From positions 1 through 53,565 of the forward strand of contig QCBO01000010.1 in assembly GCA_003279105.1 (NCBI GenBank): a DNA stretch of 53,565 nt. Reading direction: 5' to 3'. The notes beneath the pieces are model-generated. The model saw only the letters and a list, made by a program, of their open reading frames with translations, was not told the DNA's origin and did no database searches. The translations under genes and the position numbers were made by a program. Shown here piece after piece: positions 45,381 through 53,565 of this stretch; positions within the stretch are counted from its first letter, which is position 1, and the number at the start of each line of letters is the position of its first letter. Source of the DNA: Prochlorococcus sp. AG-347-I19. GTDB taxonomy: Bacteria > Cyanobacteriota > Cyanobacteriia > PCC-6307 > Cyanobiaceae.

Positions 45381-48025
45381 CTAGCTAATGTTTTTTGCAA
45401 ATAATTTTTAGCATAATCTAAAGCATCACTTAACTTATCAATATCTTTAGCACCTGCTTGAGCAAAGTTAGGCTTTCCTCCTCCACCTCCCGAACAAATT
45501 CTTGCAATCTCATTAATTAATTTACCTGCATGCAATCCTATTTTTACTGCATCATCACCTAAAGAAACTACAAATAACAACTTTCTATTTTCTGGATTTG
45601 GTATTCCGCCAAGAATCACTATTGCTTTATTTCCCAAATGAGAAGTTAAATTAAGTGCTGCAGATTGCAAAGAATTTCCATCTAAGCCATCAATCTGATT
45701 TACTAAAATTGAAAAAGAATTTACTATTTCTGCGGATGATTTTATAGAAGAGTATTTAAAATATGCAATTTCATCTTTCATTTTTTGTATCTCTTTATTC
45801 TTATTAATAAGCTCTGCTTGTAAATTATTAACCCTTTCAAAAAGTTGATTAGGATTTGCTTTTAATAAATCACTTAGTTGATTTACTAATGCATTTCTAT
45901 TACTGAAATAGTCTAATGCTGATTGGCCTGATAATGCTTCGATTCTTCTGACACCAGCTGAGATTCCTTCCTCACTAATTATTTTGAAAGAACCTAATTC
46001 GGATGTAGTTTTAACATGTGTACCACCACAAAGTTCCATTGAAACTCCTGGTACATTAACAACGCGCACTTCATCATCATATTTTTCTCCAAACATGGCG
46101 ACTGCGCCCTTTTCAAGAGCCTCACTCTTAGACATATTTTTTATTTCTAGGGCATGATTTTCCATAATCCAAGAGTTAACTAAAGTCTCAATCTTAGAAA
46201 TTTGATCTTTAGAAATAGGATTAGAGGAATTAAAATCAAATCGTAATTTATTAAAGGCTACTAATGAACCTTTTTGTCCAACACTTTCATTAATAACTGA
46301 TTTAAGTGCAGATTGTAATAAATGAGTAGCTGTATGATTTGCAGCAGCCTTAGCTCTATTAGAGGAACTAACATTAGTCTTAACTTTTTGCCCAATAGTT
46401 AATTTTCCTTTTTTGATCGTTCCGTAATGTAAAAAAACATTTTTCTTTCGCATGACATTATCAACCAAGACCTCAACATCGTTTGAAAATATCGTTCCAA
46501 TATCACCAACTTGCCCGCCAGATTCTCCATAAAAAGTTGTCTGATCAAGAACAATTAAAACTTTCTGACCTTCACTTGCTTCCTTAACTAATGTTGAATC
46601 CAAGAATATACCCTTTATTTCAGCTTCCGAAAGTAGTGACTTATAACCATTAAAAACAGTTTTGTTAAAAACATCTATTTCTCGCTCTAATGATCCCTCT
46701 AATGTCAAATCAATGTTACTTGAAGCAGCTTTAGCTCTCTCTTTTTGTACATTCATTTCTTCTTCAAAACCCTTTACATCTACATTGATACCATGTTCTT
46801 CAGCAATTTCTACAGTAAGTTCTAGAGGAAATCCATAAGTATCATAAAGTTCAAAAGCTTTAAAACCAGAAATTAATTTCTGCCCTGAAGAAATTAACTC
46901 ATCTAGTAATTTCTCTCCTCTTTCAAGAGTTTCCCTAAATCTTATTTCTTCAATTTTTATCTCATTCAAAATTAAATCATTATTATTTTTTAAATCAGGA
47001 TAATTATTTTGCATTAAGTTAATTCCGACAGTAGCAATATGAGGTAAAAATTCATTTGTAATACCTAATAATCTGCCATGTCTGACCATTCTTCTAATAA
47101 GCCTTCTTAATATATATCCCCTACCGAGATTACTTGCTGATACTCCATCAGAAATTAAATGAATAACAGCTCTTGTATGATCACCAATGATTTTTAAAGA
47201 AATTTTGTTTTTATCATCTGAAGAAAAATAATCAATATTTGCAATCTCACAAATTTTTTGAATAATAGGAAAAATCAAATCTGTCTCATAATTATTTTGC
47301 TTTTTTTGTAGTATTTGAGCCATCCTTTCAAGACCCATTCCTGTATCAATATTTTTAAATTTTAAATCTGTCAATTTTCCATTAGGATCACGATTATATT
47401 GCATAAAAACAAGATTATAAAATTCAATAAAACGATCTCCATCTTCTAAATCAATATTCTGCAGACCCTTTTCAGGATGAAAATCATAATAAAGTTCTGA
47501 ACAAGGTCCACATGGACCTGTTTTGCCAGATGACCAAAAATTATCTTCCTCACCTAGTTTGACTATCCTATCTGGATGAATACCAATTACATCACTCCAA
47601 ATTTTTGCAGACTCTTCGTCTTCGTGAAAAACACTCACAATTATATTTTCAACAGAAAGTTGATAAATATTAGTAACTAATTCCCACGCCCATTGAATAG
47701 CCTCTCGTTTAAAATAATCTCCAAAAGAGAAATTACCAAGCATTTCAAAAAAAGTGTGGTGTCTAGCTGTAACTCCAACGTTTTCTATATCGTTTGTTCT
47801 GATGCACTTTTGGCTAGATGTAGCCCTTTTTGATGGTCTTTCTTTTAAACCTAAAAAAACTGGTTTAAAAGGTAGCATTCCAGCAATTGTGAGCATAACC
47901 GTAGGGTCATCTGGAATCAAAGATGCACTTGGAATGATTTTGTGTAATTTTTCACTGTAAAATTTTAAAAAAGCATTTCTTATCTCATCTCCAGTAACTA
48001 TTTTTTTAATTAATTGAGATGTCAT
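45365..48025 (-). CDS. alaS: alanyl-tRNA synthetase
   Basis: Charges tRNA-Ala; 886 residues. The class II core has [21 protein letters not shown] (motif 1 region, seen as MLTIAGM) and [12 protein letters not shown] (motif 3). The editing domain has [11 protein letters not shown] and [13 protein letters not shown], the zinc/deacylation motifs. The C-terminal oligomerisation domain ends with [18 protein letters not shown]. It is complete and of normal length. It is divergent from the first flavodiiron gene with a 119-base spacer. Confidence 0.97.
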   Translation of the reverse strand: MTSQLIKKIVTGDEIRNAFLKFYSEKLHKIIPSASLIPDDPTVMLTIAGMLPFKPVFLGLKERPSKRATSSQKCIRTNDIENVGVTARHHTFFEMLGNFSFGDYFKREAIQWAWELVTNIYQLSVENIIVSVFHEDEESAKIWSDVIGIHPDRIVKLGEEDNFWSSGKTGPCGPCSELYYDFHPEKGLQNIDLEDGDRFIEFYNLVFMQYNRDPNGKLTDLKFKNIDTGMGLERMAQILQKKQNNYETDLIFPIIQKICEIANIDYFSSDDKNKISLKIIGDHTRAVIHLISDGVSASNLGRGYILRRLIRRMVRHGRLLGITNEFLPHIATVGINLMQNNYPDLKNNNDLILNEIKIEEIRFRETLERGEKLLDELISSGQKLISGFKAFELYDTYGFPLELTVEIAEEHGINVDVKGFEEEMNVQKERAKAASSNIDLTLEGSLEREIDVFNKTVFNGYKSLLSEAEIKGIFLDSTLVKEASEGQKVLIVLDQTTFYGESGGQVGDIGTIFSNDVEVLVDNVMRKKNVFLHYGTIKKGKLTIGQKVKTNVSSSNRAKAAANHTATHLLQSALKSVINESVGQKGSLVAFNKLRFDFNSSNPISKDQISKIETLVNSWIMENHALEIKNMSKSEALEKGAVAMFGEKYDDEVRVVNVPGVSMELCGGTHVKTTSELGSFKIISEEGISAGVRRIEALSGQSALDYFSNRNALVNQLSDLLKANPNQLFERVNNLQAELINKNKEIQKMKDEIAYFKYSSIKSSAEIVNSFSILVNQIDGLDGNSLQSAALNLTSHLGNKAIVILGGIPNPENRKLLFVVSLGDDAVKIGLHAGKLINEIARICSGGGGGKPNFAQAGAKDIDKLSDALDYAKNYLQKTLASHSDK

Positions 48026-48144
48026 TTATCCAGAATAAGAAGATTAAAAATTAAAGAAAAGCGTAATTTCGGTTATTTCGCAAAGATAATCACGCGAATT
48101 TATATTCTATATAACTAAAGTTAATTTATAAAGCTAATTATTCT

Positions 48145-49920
48145 ATGATAGCCTCTGCCCAGACAAGTAATTCTAAATTGGCACAAACTAAGAACAAGTT
48201 GACGGTTCAATCTCAAAACTTTGCTGATGATTCTTGTGCCATAAGATCTTTGGATTGGGATCGCAGTAGATTTGATATTGAATTTGGATTAAGAAATGGA
48301 ACTACTTACAATAGTTTTATTATTAAAGGTGAGAAACTAGCAATCATTGATACTAGTCATGCAAAGTTTGAAGAATTATGGTTTGAAGAATTACTGAAAA
48401 AGGTTAATCCGCAAGATGTTGATTATCTAATTACTAGCCATACAGAACCTGATCATTCTGGTTTAATAGGTAATCTTTTAGAATTAAACCAAAATATCAC
48501 AGTAGTTGGATCAAAATTAGCACTTAAATTTATTGAAGACCAAATACATATTCCCTTTAAATGTCTAGAGGTTAAGAGCGGAGAGTTTTTAAATCTCGGA
48601 ACTAATCCTAATAGTGGTTTAGAACATAATATTGAATTTATAAGTGCACCAAATTTGCATTGGCCAGATACCATATTTTCATATGATCACAGCACAAATG
48701 TTCTATATACATGCGATGCTTTTGGACTACATTATTGTTCTGACGAATTTTTTGACACTGATCAAAAAGAAATATACGATGATTTTCGTTTTTATTACGA
48801 TTGCCTTATGGGTCCAAACGCTAGAAGCGTTATGCAGGCAATTAAAAGAATAGATAAGCTACCTGAATTAAAAACAATAGCTGTGGGTCATGGGCCTTTG
48901 CTCCATAATCAGGTCAATTTTTGGAAAGGAAAATATCTAGAATGGAGTAGCAATAAAAGCAAAGGCAATGATTTTGTGTCAGTTTGCTACATAAGCGACT
49001 ATGGTTATTGTGATCGACTTAGTCAAGCGATATCTCATGGAATAAGCAAAGCAGATGCTCAGGTTCAGTTAATTGATCTAAGATCTTCTGACCCGCAAGA
49101 ATTAACAAGTTTAATTTCGGAATCAAAAGCAGTAGTCATTCCCACATGGCCTGTAGACTCAGATAATGAATTAAAAGAATCTCTCGGTACTTTATTTGCA
49201 GCACTAAAGCCAAAACAATTTACTGCAGTTTATGATGCATTTGGTGGAAATGATGAACCTATAGATTCCTTAGCAAATAAATTAAGAGAACTTGGTCAAA
49301 AAGAAGCTTTCTCTCCCTTAAGAGTTAAAAATATTCCAGATCCGAATGTTTATCAACAATTCGAAGAAGCTGGAACTGATTTGGGTCAATTGATCAATAA
49401 AAAGAAGAATATTGCCTCTATGAAGAGCCTTGATTCAAATTTAGATAAAGCGTTAGGTAGATTAAGTGGAGGATTATATGTAGTAACTGCTAGGCAAGGG
49501 GAAGGTTCGACATTTAGACAAAGTGCAATGGTCGCAAGTTGGGTTAGTCAAGCAAGCTTTTCTCCACCAGGTATTACAGTTGCAGTAGCAAAAGATAGAG
49601 CTATTGAATCATATATGCAAGTTGGTAAACGTTTTGTTGTAAATATCTTGAGAGAAGATAACTATCAAAAAATGTTCAGACATTTTTTAAAAAGATTTGC
49701 CCCTGGAGCTGATAGATTTGCGGATGTAGATGTAATTAGCAACATCGCTGAAGGTGGACCTGTTCTCTCAGATTCGCTCGCCTTTTTAGATTGTAAAGTC
49801 AGTTCAAGACTGGAGACTCCAGACCATTGGATAATTTACGGAATTGTTGAAAATGGTAATGTTTCTGACTTATCATGTAAAACAGCAGTTCATCACAGAA
49901 AAGTTGCTAATCACTATTAG
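48145..49920 (+). CDS. flv3: A-type flavodiiron protein, Flv3-like (intact di-iron site)
   Basis: Photoreduces O2 to water at the acceptor side of photosystem I, as a partner of Flv1. The domain order in 591 residues is beta-lactamase-like di-iron domain (about 30-270), flavodoxin domain (about 275-415) and C-terminal NAD(P)H:flavin reductase domain (about 430-591), found only in phototroph (class C) enzymes. The iron ligands are all there: His99, Glu101, Asp103 in SHTEPDHSG, then His172, Asp191 and His249 in VGHGP. The next flavodiiron gene starts 16 bases on. The Flv3 label follows from the intact site and the pairing. Confidence 0.88.
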   Translation: MIASAQTSNSKLAQTKNKLTVQSQNFADDSCAIRSLDWDRSRFDIEFGLRNGTTYNSFIIKGEKLAIIDTSHAKFEELWFEELLKKVNPQDVDYLITSHTEPDHSGLIGNLLELNQNITVVGSKLALKFIEDQIHIPFKCLEVKSGEFLNLGTNPNSGLEHNIEFISAPNLHWPDTIFSYDHSTNVLYTCDAFGLHYCSDEFFDTDQKEIYDDFRFYYDCLMGPNARSVMQAIKRIDKLPELKTIAVGHGPLLHNQVNFWKGKYLEWSSNKSKGNDFVSVCYISDYGYCDRLSQAISHGISKADAQVQLIDLRSSDPQELTSLISESKAVVIPTWPVDSDNELKESLGTLFAALKPKQFTAVYDAFGGNDEPIDSLANKLRELGQKEAFSPLRVKNIPDPNVYQQFEEAGTDLGQLINKKKNIASMKSLDSNLDKALGRLSGGLYVVTARQGEGSTFRQSAMVASWVSQASFSPPGITVAVAKDRAIESYMQVGKRFVVNILREDNYQKMFRHFLKRFAPGADRFADVDVISNIAEGGPVLSDSLAFLDCKVSSRLETPDHWIIYGIVENGNVSDLSCKTAVHHRKVANHY

Positions 49921-49936
49921 AAAATAAGTCTTTGAA

Positions 49937-51739
49937 ATGTCAGATATTAATATAGGCTTACTTGCAGAAAATCAAAATTTATCAGAATTTGAAATTACTG
50001 AAAATTTTTCTTGTGTAAGATTCTTAGATCAAAATAAAGAAAGATTTGAACTAGAATTTAATCTTGAAAAAGGAACCTCTTTTAATACTTTTTTCATTAG
50101 AAGTCATGAGGAACTTTTTATTATTCATCCACCTGAGAAACAATATTTAGATTCGTTTAATAAAGTAATTTATAGGTTTTGCGATCAATTTAATTTAAGT
50201 AATATCAACTTCATTTCTGGTCATATTAATCCCCAAATTATTGAAACTATAAAGAACATAAGTACCCAATTTCAAAATACAACTATTACTTGCTCTAATC
50301 CAGGTTATAAACTTATTAGCGAACTTTGGAATCAAAGAAATCCTACCTTAGAAAACTTTATTGAAATTCAATTACCTAAAATAAACATAATCAAAAAAGA
50401 ACTTAATTTAGAATTAGATAACATTTCATTAGAGTTAATTCCTATTCCAACAGCACGTTGGCCTGGTGGCCTGATAATTTATGAACGTAATCAAGAAATA
50501 CTTCTTAGTGAAAAAATTTTCTCTGCACATATTGCATCTAAACATTGGTCTGAAACAAATCGAATTAGTACAGAAATTGATAGGAAACATTTTTATGATT
50601 GCTTAATGGCACCAATGTCTAATCAAGTTGTATCAATAACTGAAAAAATTGCAGATTATGACATCAAAACTATTGCACCATTACATGGTCCCGCGATCGA
50701 ATATAGCTTAAAAAGCTTTTTAAATGACTACATTAGATGGGGAGAGAATCTCTCAACCAATAATCATAAGATCGCTCTTATATATGCAAGTGCATATGGA
50801 AACACAGCCTCAATAGGGGATGCATTAGCTAAAGGGATAAATAGAACCTCTGTAGAAGTTGAAAGTATTAATTGTGAATTTACACCTAATGATGTACTTG
50901 TAAAATCCATCCAAAATGCTGATGGATATTTAATAGGCTCACCCACATTGGGTGGTCACGCCCCAACTCCAATAGTTAGTGCACTAGGAACATTGTTAGC
51001 AGAGGGTAATAGAGATAAGCCAGTGGGAATTTTTGGCAGTTTTGGCTGGAGCGGCGAAGCTATAGATTTACTCGAAACAAAATTAAAAGACGGTGGTTTT
51101 AAGTTTAGTTTTGAACCTATTAGGATTAAATTCAGTCCAAATAAACCAAAGATTAAAGAGTTAGAAGAAATAGGAACTCACTTTGGGAGAAAAATTATAA
51201 AAAAAGCAAAGAAAAAACCCAGAAAATCAGATACTGGAATGATTACAAGCAAAACGGATCCAAAGCTACAAGCTCTTGGAAGAGTAATTGGTTCACTTTG
51301 TGTCCTGACAGCCTCTAAAGGCAAAGATGAGAATAATATCAAAGGAGCCATGCTTGCATCTTGGGTTAGTCAAGCAAGTTTTTCTCCGCCAGGGTTAAGT
51401 ATTGCAGTAGCAAAAGATAGATCAGTAGAGTCTCTTCTGCAAATAGGAGATTCATTTGCATTAAATATTCTTGGTGAAAAAGATTTTAAAGAATCTTTGA
51501 AAAGATTCACAAAGCCCTTTGCACCTGGAGAAGATAGATTTGAAGGACTAAATATTGAATTAACTCCTAATGAACAGATAATAATTCCTGAATCGCTCGC
51601 ATGGTTAGATGCTTCTGTAAAAGAGAGAATGGAATGCGGAGATCATTGGGTAATATACGCCGAAGTACTACACGGTAATATACTAAAATCCGATAGTCTA
51701 ACGGCAGTTCATCACCGTAAAACAGGTGCTAACTATTAA
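49937..51739 (+). CDS. flv1: A-type flavodiiron protein, Flv1-like (degenerate di-iron site)
   Basis: A 600-residue protein with the same three-domain plan as its neighbour. The flavodoxin domain has ALIYASAYGNTASIGDALAKG and GSPTLGG; the flavin reductase domain has MLASWVSQASFSPPGLSIAVAKDRS. In the di-iron domain the ligands are mostly lost: SGHINPQI has Asn98 and Gln100 where Glu and Asp belong, and TARWPG has Arg174 for His. Only His96 and His249 remain in place. Such substitution with basic or neutral residues is a known feature of Flv1 and Flv2. It probably acts as a heteromer with the preceding protein. Confidence 0.88.
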   Translation: MSDINIGLLAENQNLSEFEITENFSCVRFLDQNKERFELEFNLEKGTSFNTFFIRSHEELFIIHPPEKQYLDSFNKVIYRFCDQFNLSNINFISGHINPQIIETIKNISTQFQNTTITCSNPGYKLISELWNQRNPTLENFIEIQLPKINIIKKELNLELDNISLELIPIPTARWPGGLIIYERNQEILLSEKIFSAHIASKHWSETNRISTEIDRKHFYDCLMAPMSNQVVSITEKIADYDIKTIAPLHGPAIEYSLKSFLNDYIRWGENLSTNNHKIALIYASAYGNTASIGDALAKGINRTSVEVESINCEFTPNDVLVKSIQNADGYLIGSPTLGGHAPTPIVSALGTLLAEGNRDKPVGIFGSFGWSGEAIDLLETKLKDGGFKFSFEPIRIKFSPNKPKIKELEEIGTHFGRKIIKKAKKKPRKSDTGMITSKTDPKLQALGRVIGSLCVLTASKGKDENNIKGAMLASWVSQASFSPPGLSIAVAKDRSVESLLQIGDSFALNILGEKDFKESLKRFTKPFAPGEDRFEGLNIELTPNEQIIIPESLAWLDASVKERMECGDHWVIYAEVLHGNILKSDSLTAVHHRKTGANY

Positions 51740-51756
51740 ATTTATTTATCTAATTT

Positions 51757-52281
51757 ATGACTGAAAAAAAAGATCTAATAATCATTACGGCTAGTTGTGG
51801 TAAAAATCTAGAACTTTCTGAAAAATTTCTTGAAAAAAGTAATGAACTTAAAATAAGTTCTGAAATTTTAGATCTTACTACTCTTGATATTCCATTATTT
51901 AATCCAAGAATTCACAGCAAAGAAAATATTCCAAATGAAATAGAAGAATTAAAAAAAAAGCTTTTCAAAATTGAAAGGTGGGTGATTTGTGCCCCTGAAT
52001 ATAATGGATCTATCCCTCCCATTCTCTCCAACTTTATAGCATGGCTTTCTATTTCGGGAGATGACTTTAGGAATTTATTTAATGGTCAACCGATTGCAAT
52101 TGCAACATTTTCTGGTGGCATAGGGTTAGAACTACTGACCACATTACGAATTCAATTAGTGCATTTGGGAAGTCAAGTATTAGGAAGACAACTTTTGTCA
52201 TCATATAGTAAACCTATAGATACAAAAACTATTGAAGATATTATTCAAAGACTTTTACAAATGAAAAAATTAAAAACATAA
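51757..52281 (+). CDS. NADPH-dependent FMN reductase family protein
   Basis: A 174-residue flavodoxin-fold protein. IIITASCGKNLELSEKFLE forms the phosphate loop (residues 8-26) and APEYNGSIPPILSNFIAWLS (79-98) is the FMN-binding signature of the NADPH_dep_FMN_reductase family. It begins 17 bases after the Flv1-like gene on the same strand, so a role in flavin reduction or in the flavodiiron system is suggested by position. Azo-/quinone-reductase activity is another option. Confidence 0.85.
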   Translation: MTEKKDLIIITASCGKNLELSEKFLEKSNELKISSEILDLTTLDIPLFNPRIHSKENIPNEIEELKKKLFKIERWVICAPEYNGSIPPILSNFIAWLSISGDDFRNLFNGQPIAIATFSGGIGLELLTTLRIQLVHLGSQVLGRQLLSSYSKPIDTKTIEDIIQRLLQMKKLKT

Positions 52282-52304
52282 ACTTTTAATAGCTAAAAAT
52301 TAAT

Positions 52305-53565
52305 CTAATTTTTCTCATTCCAAACTCTTAAAATTTTTCTAGCCATTGGCAGGGCGTGAACAGATCCACCACCAGGAGTATTTTGTGCAAAAGCAACTAT
52401 AAGTAATTCACTTTTTTCAGAGGGCGTAAAGCAAACGAACCAAGCGTGATCAAGACCACCTTCACCATCTTCAGCAGTTCCTGTTTTGCCTGAAACTGGA
52501 GGTAAATTTGAAACTCCGTAATTAATTGATACTCCTGTGCCAGACTCTACTACTTTCCTGAGACCACTTTTAATCAACTGAATATTTTGTGGTTCAATGT
52601 CAATTGGAATAGGTTTTTTATCTAAAAGACTTTCTACACCTTTTTTAGTCAAATGTGGGGTCACTAGATAACCTCCGTTAGCAATCGCTGCATATGCTCT
52701 AGCTATTTGAATCGGGGTAACTTGTACAACAAATTGTCCAATAGACATACTAGCAATATCTTCTGGAACCCAAGGGGTTCTTCCTGGTTGCCCCCATCCT
52801 CTACCTCCTTTAGCCCATTCACTACTAGCTACTAATCCTATATTTTCTTGTTCAGAAATTTCAATTCCAGACAAAGAATTAAAACCAAGCTTTCGTGATA
52901 CCTTATGAATTTCATCAACTCCTGCACCATATCCGACTTGATAAAAAAATGTATTACTCGAAACTCTTAAAGCATCTTCATAACCTATTACCCCAAAACC
53001 TAAATCATTATGTTCCCTAAAACATTGGCTTCCATAAGTGATACATGGTTTCGTATCTAACATTGTTTCTCTAGGGAATTTTCCACTTTCCAAGCCAGCT
53101 AAAGCCGTTACAATTTTCCAAACGCTTCCTGGATCGTAGGCATTTAATGCTCTATTAAATAAAGGTTTTTCAGGAGAATTAAAAAGTGTATTATATTCTT
53201 TCTCAGATTTAAAATCCTTTGAGAAAAAATTTAAATCGAATGTAGGTTTACTTGCCATTGCTTTTATTGCACCATCTCTTGGATCCATTACTATTATGGC
53301 TCCAGCTTTTTTATCTTTAAGAACTTCCTCAGCAACTAACTGCAAATTAAGATCGATTGTTAGTTCAACATCATTACCTTGTACTGCAGGTCTTATACCC
53401 AATGATCTTTGAAATTTTCCTAATGAATTTACTTCAACCATTTCTCCACCCCATTCACCTCTTATAAAATCTTCGTAAACATATTCAATTCCAGTTCTAC
53501 CAATTAAGTCATTTAATTTATAACCCTTCTTAGATAAGAATTTATATTCTAATTCAGTAATTGGT
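52305..53565 (-). CDS. mrdA: penicillin-binding protein 2 (elongasome transpeptidase), 5' end outside window
   Basis: Peptidoglycan transpeptidase of cell elongation. About 419 residues are visible; the frame is open to the window edge, and an internal ATG at 53441 is not the start, because GIEYVYEDFIRGEWGG before it belongs to the conserved dimerisation domain. The transpeptidase motifs appear in order: SVWK (in DPGSVWKIV), SSN (in VSSNTFFYQ) and KTG (in VSGKTGTAE). The N-terminal membrane anchor lies outside. The PBP2 versus FtsI choice rests on the RGEWGGEMVEV block and overall match; I prefer PBP2. Confidence 0.88.
   Translation of the reverse strand, partial: PITELEYKFLSKKGYKLNDLIGRTGIEYVYEDFIRGEWGGEMVEVNSLGKFQRSLGIRPAVQGNDVELTIDLNLQLVAEEVLKDKKAGAIIVMDPRDGAIKAMASKPTFDLNFFSKDFKSEKEYNTLFNSPEKPLFNRALNAYDPGSVWKIVTALAGLESGKFPRETMLDTKPCITYGSQCFREHNDLGFGVIGYEDALRVSSNTFFYQVGYGAGVDEIHKVSRKLGFNSLSGIEISEQENIGLVASSEWAKGGRGWGQPGRTPWVPEDIASMSIGQFVVQVTPIQIARAYAAIANGGYLVTPHLTKKGVESLLDKKPIPIDIEPQNIQLIKSGLRKVVESGTGVSINYGVSNLPPVSGKTGTAEDGEGGLDHAWFVCFTPSEKSELLIVAFAQNTPGGGSVHALPMARKILRVWNEKN

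Overview
The window looks like core chromosome of a high-light-adapted Prochlorococcus, or a very close relative. The DNA is very AT-rich and genes are packed with spacers of a few bases or small overlaps. It carries oxygenic-photosynthesis genes (psbX, ycf66, a high-light-inducible protein, a flavodiiron pair) and a circularly permuted two-piece tmRNA whose tag reads ANKIVSFSRQTAPVAA, the picocyanobacterial type. I see no insertion sequence, prophage, CRISPR array, restriction system or island boundary. I did not find a convincing new multi-gene system; the most interesting signals are small or local.

Layout. 1-5.6 kb: a small frameshifted unknown gene, then a minus-strand run of a DASS-type carrier, the Ktr-type K+ channel pair (ktrB, ktrA) and a type-II NADH dehydrogenase. 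5.7-9.5 kb: cysH, coaX, bcp, a phosphopantetheinyl transferase and rarA. 9.6-13.2 kb: phosphoglucomutase, a 56-residue membrane protein, a DUF4912 protein and a small unknown protein divergent from suf. 13.2-18 kb: sufBCDS for Fe-S cluster assembly. 18-24.8 kb: an S9-family peptidase/hydrolase, def, a HIT protein, an ABC exporter-like half transporter, a Hlip, Ycf66 and PsbX. 24.8-33.5 kb: YggT, accC, a leucine tRNA with anticodon AAG, an LpxB-related protein, a PRC-barrel protein, smc, a stand-alone LigD-phosphoesterase-like protein and a tiny membrane protein. 33.7-38.3 kb: a YqjD/YqjE-like membrane pair, an RlmL/TrmN-like methyltransferase, ssrA with its terminator, a 45-residue ORF, an aldo/keto reductase, and an orphan ParA-like ATPase with an overlapping small membrane protein. 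38.3-48 kb: argJ, coaE, gatB, thiO, ndk, speA, alaS. 48.1-53.6 kb: a flavodiiron pair, one member with an intact and one with a degenerate di-iron site, an FMN reductase, and the 3' part of PBP2 (mrdA) running off the end.

Functionally the window covers Fe-S biogenesis (sufBCDS), sulfate reduction (cysH), CoA synthesis and use (coaX, coaE, phosphopantetheinyl transferase, accC), photosystem protection (Hlip, flavodiiron proteins, Bcp), ion transport (Ktr, DASS), translation and its quality control (def, gatB, alaS, ssrA, tRNA-Leu) and chromosome or envelope maintenance (smc, ParA-like, PBP2). Non-ATG starts recur: TTG for the phosphopantetheinyl transferase, yggT, the ParA-like gene and speA, and GTG for def.
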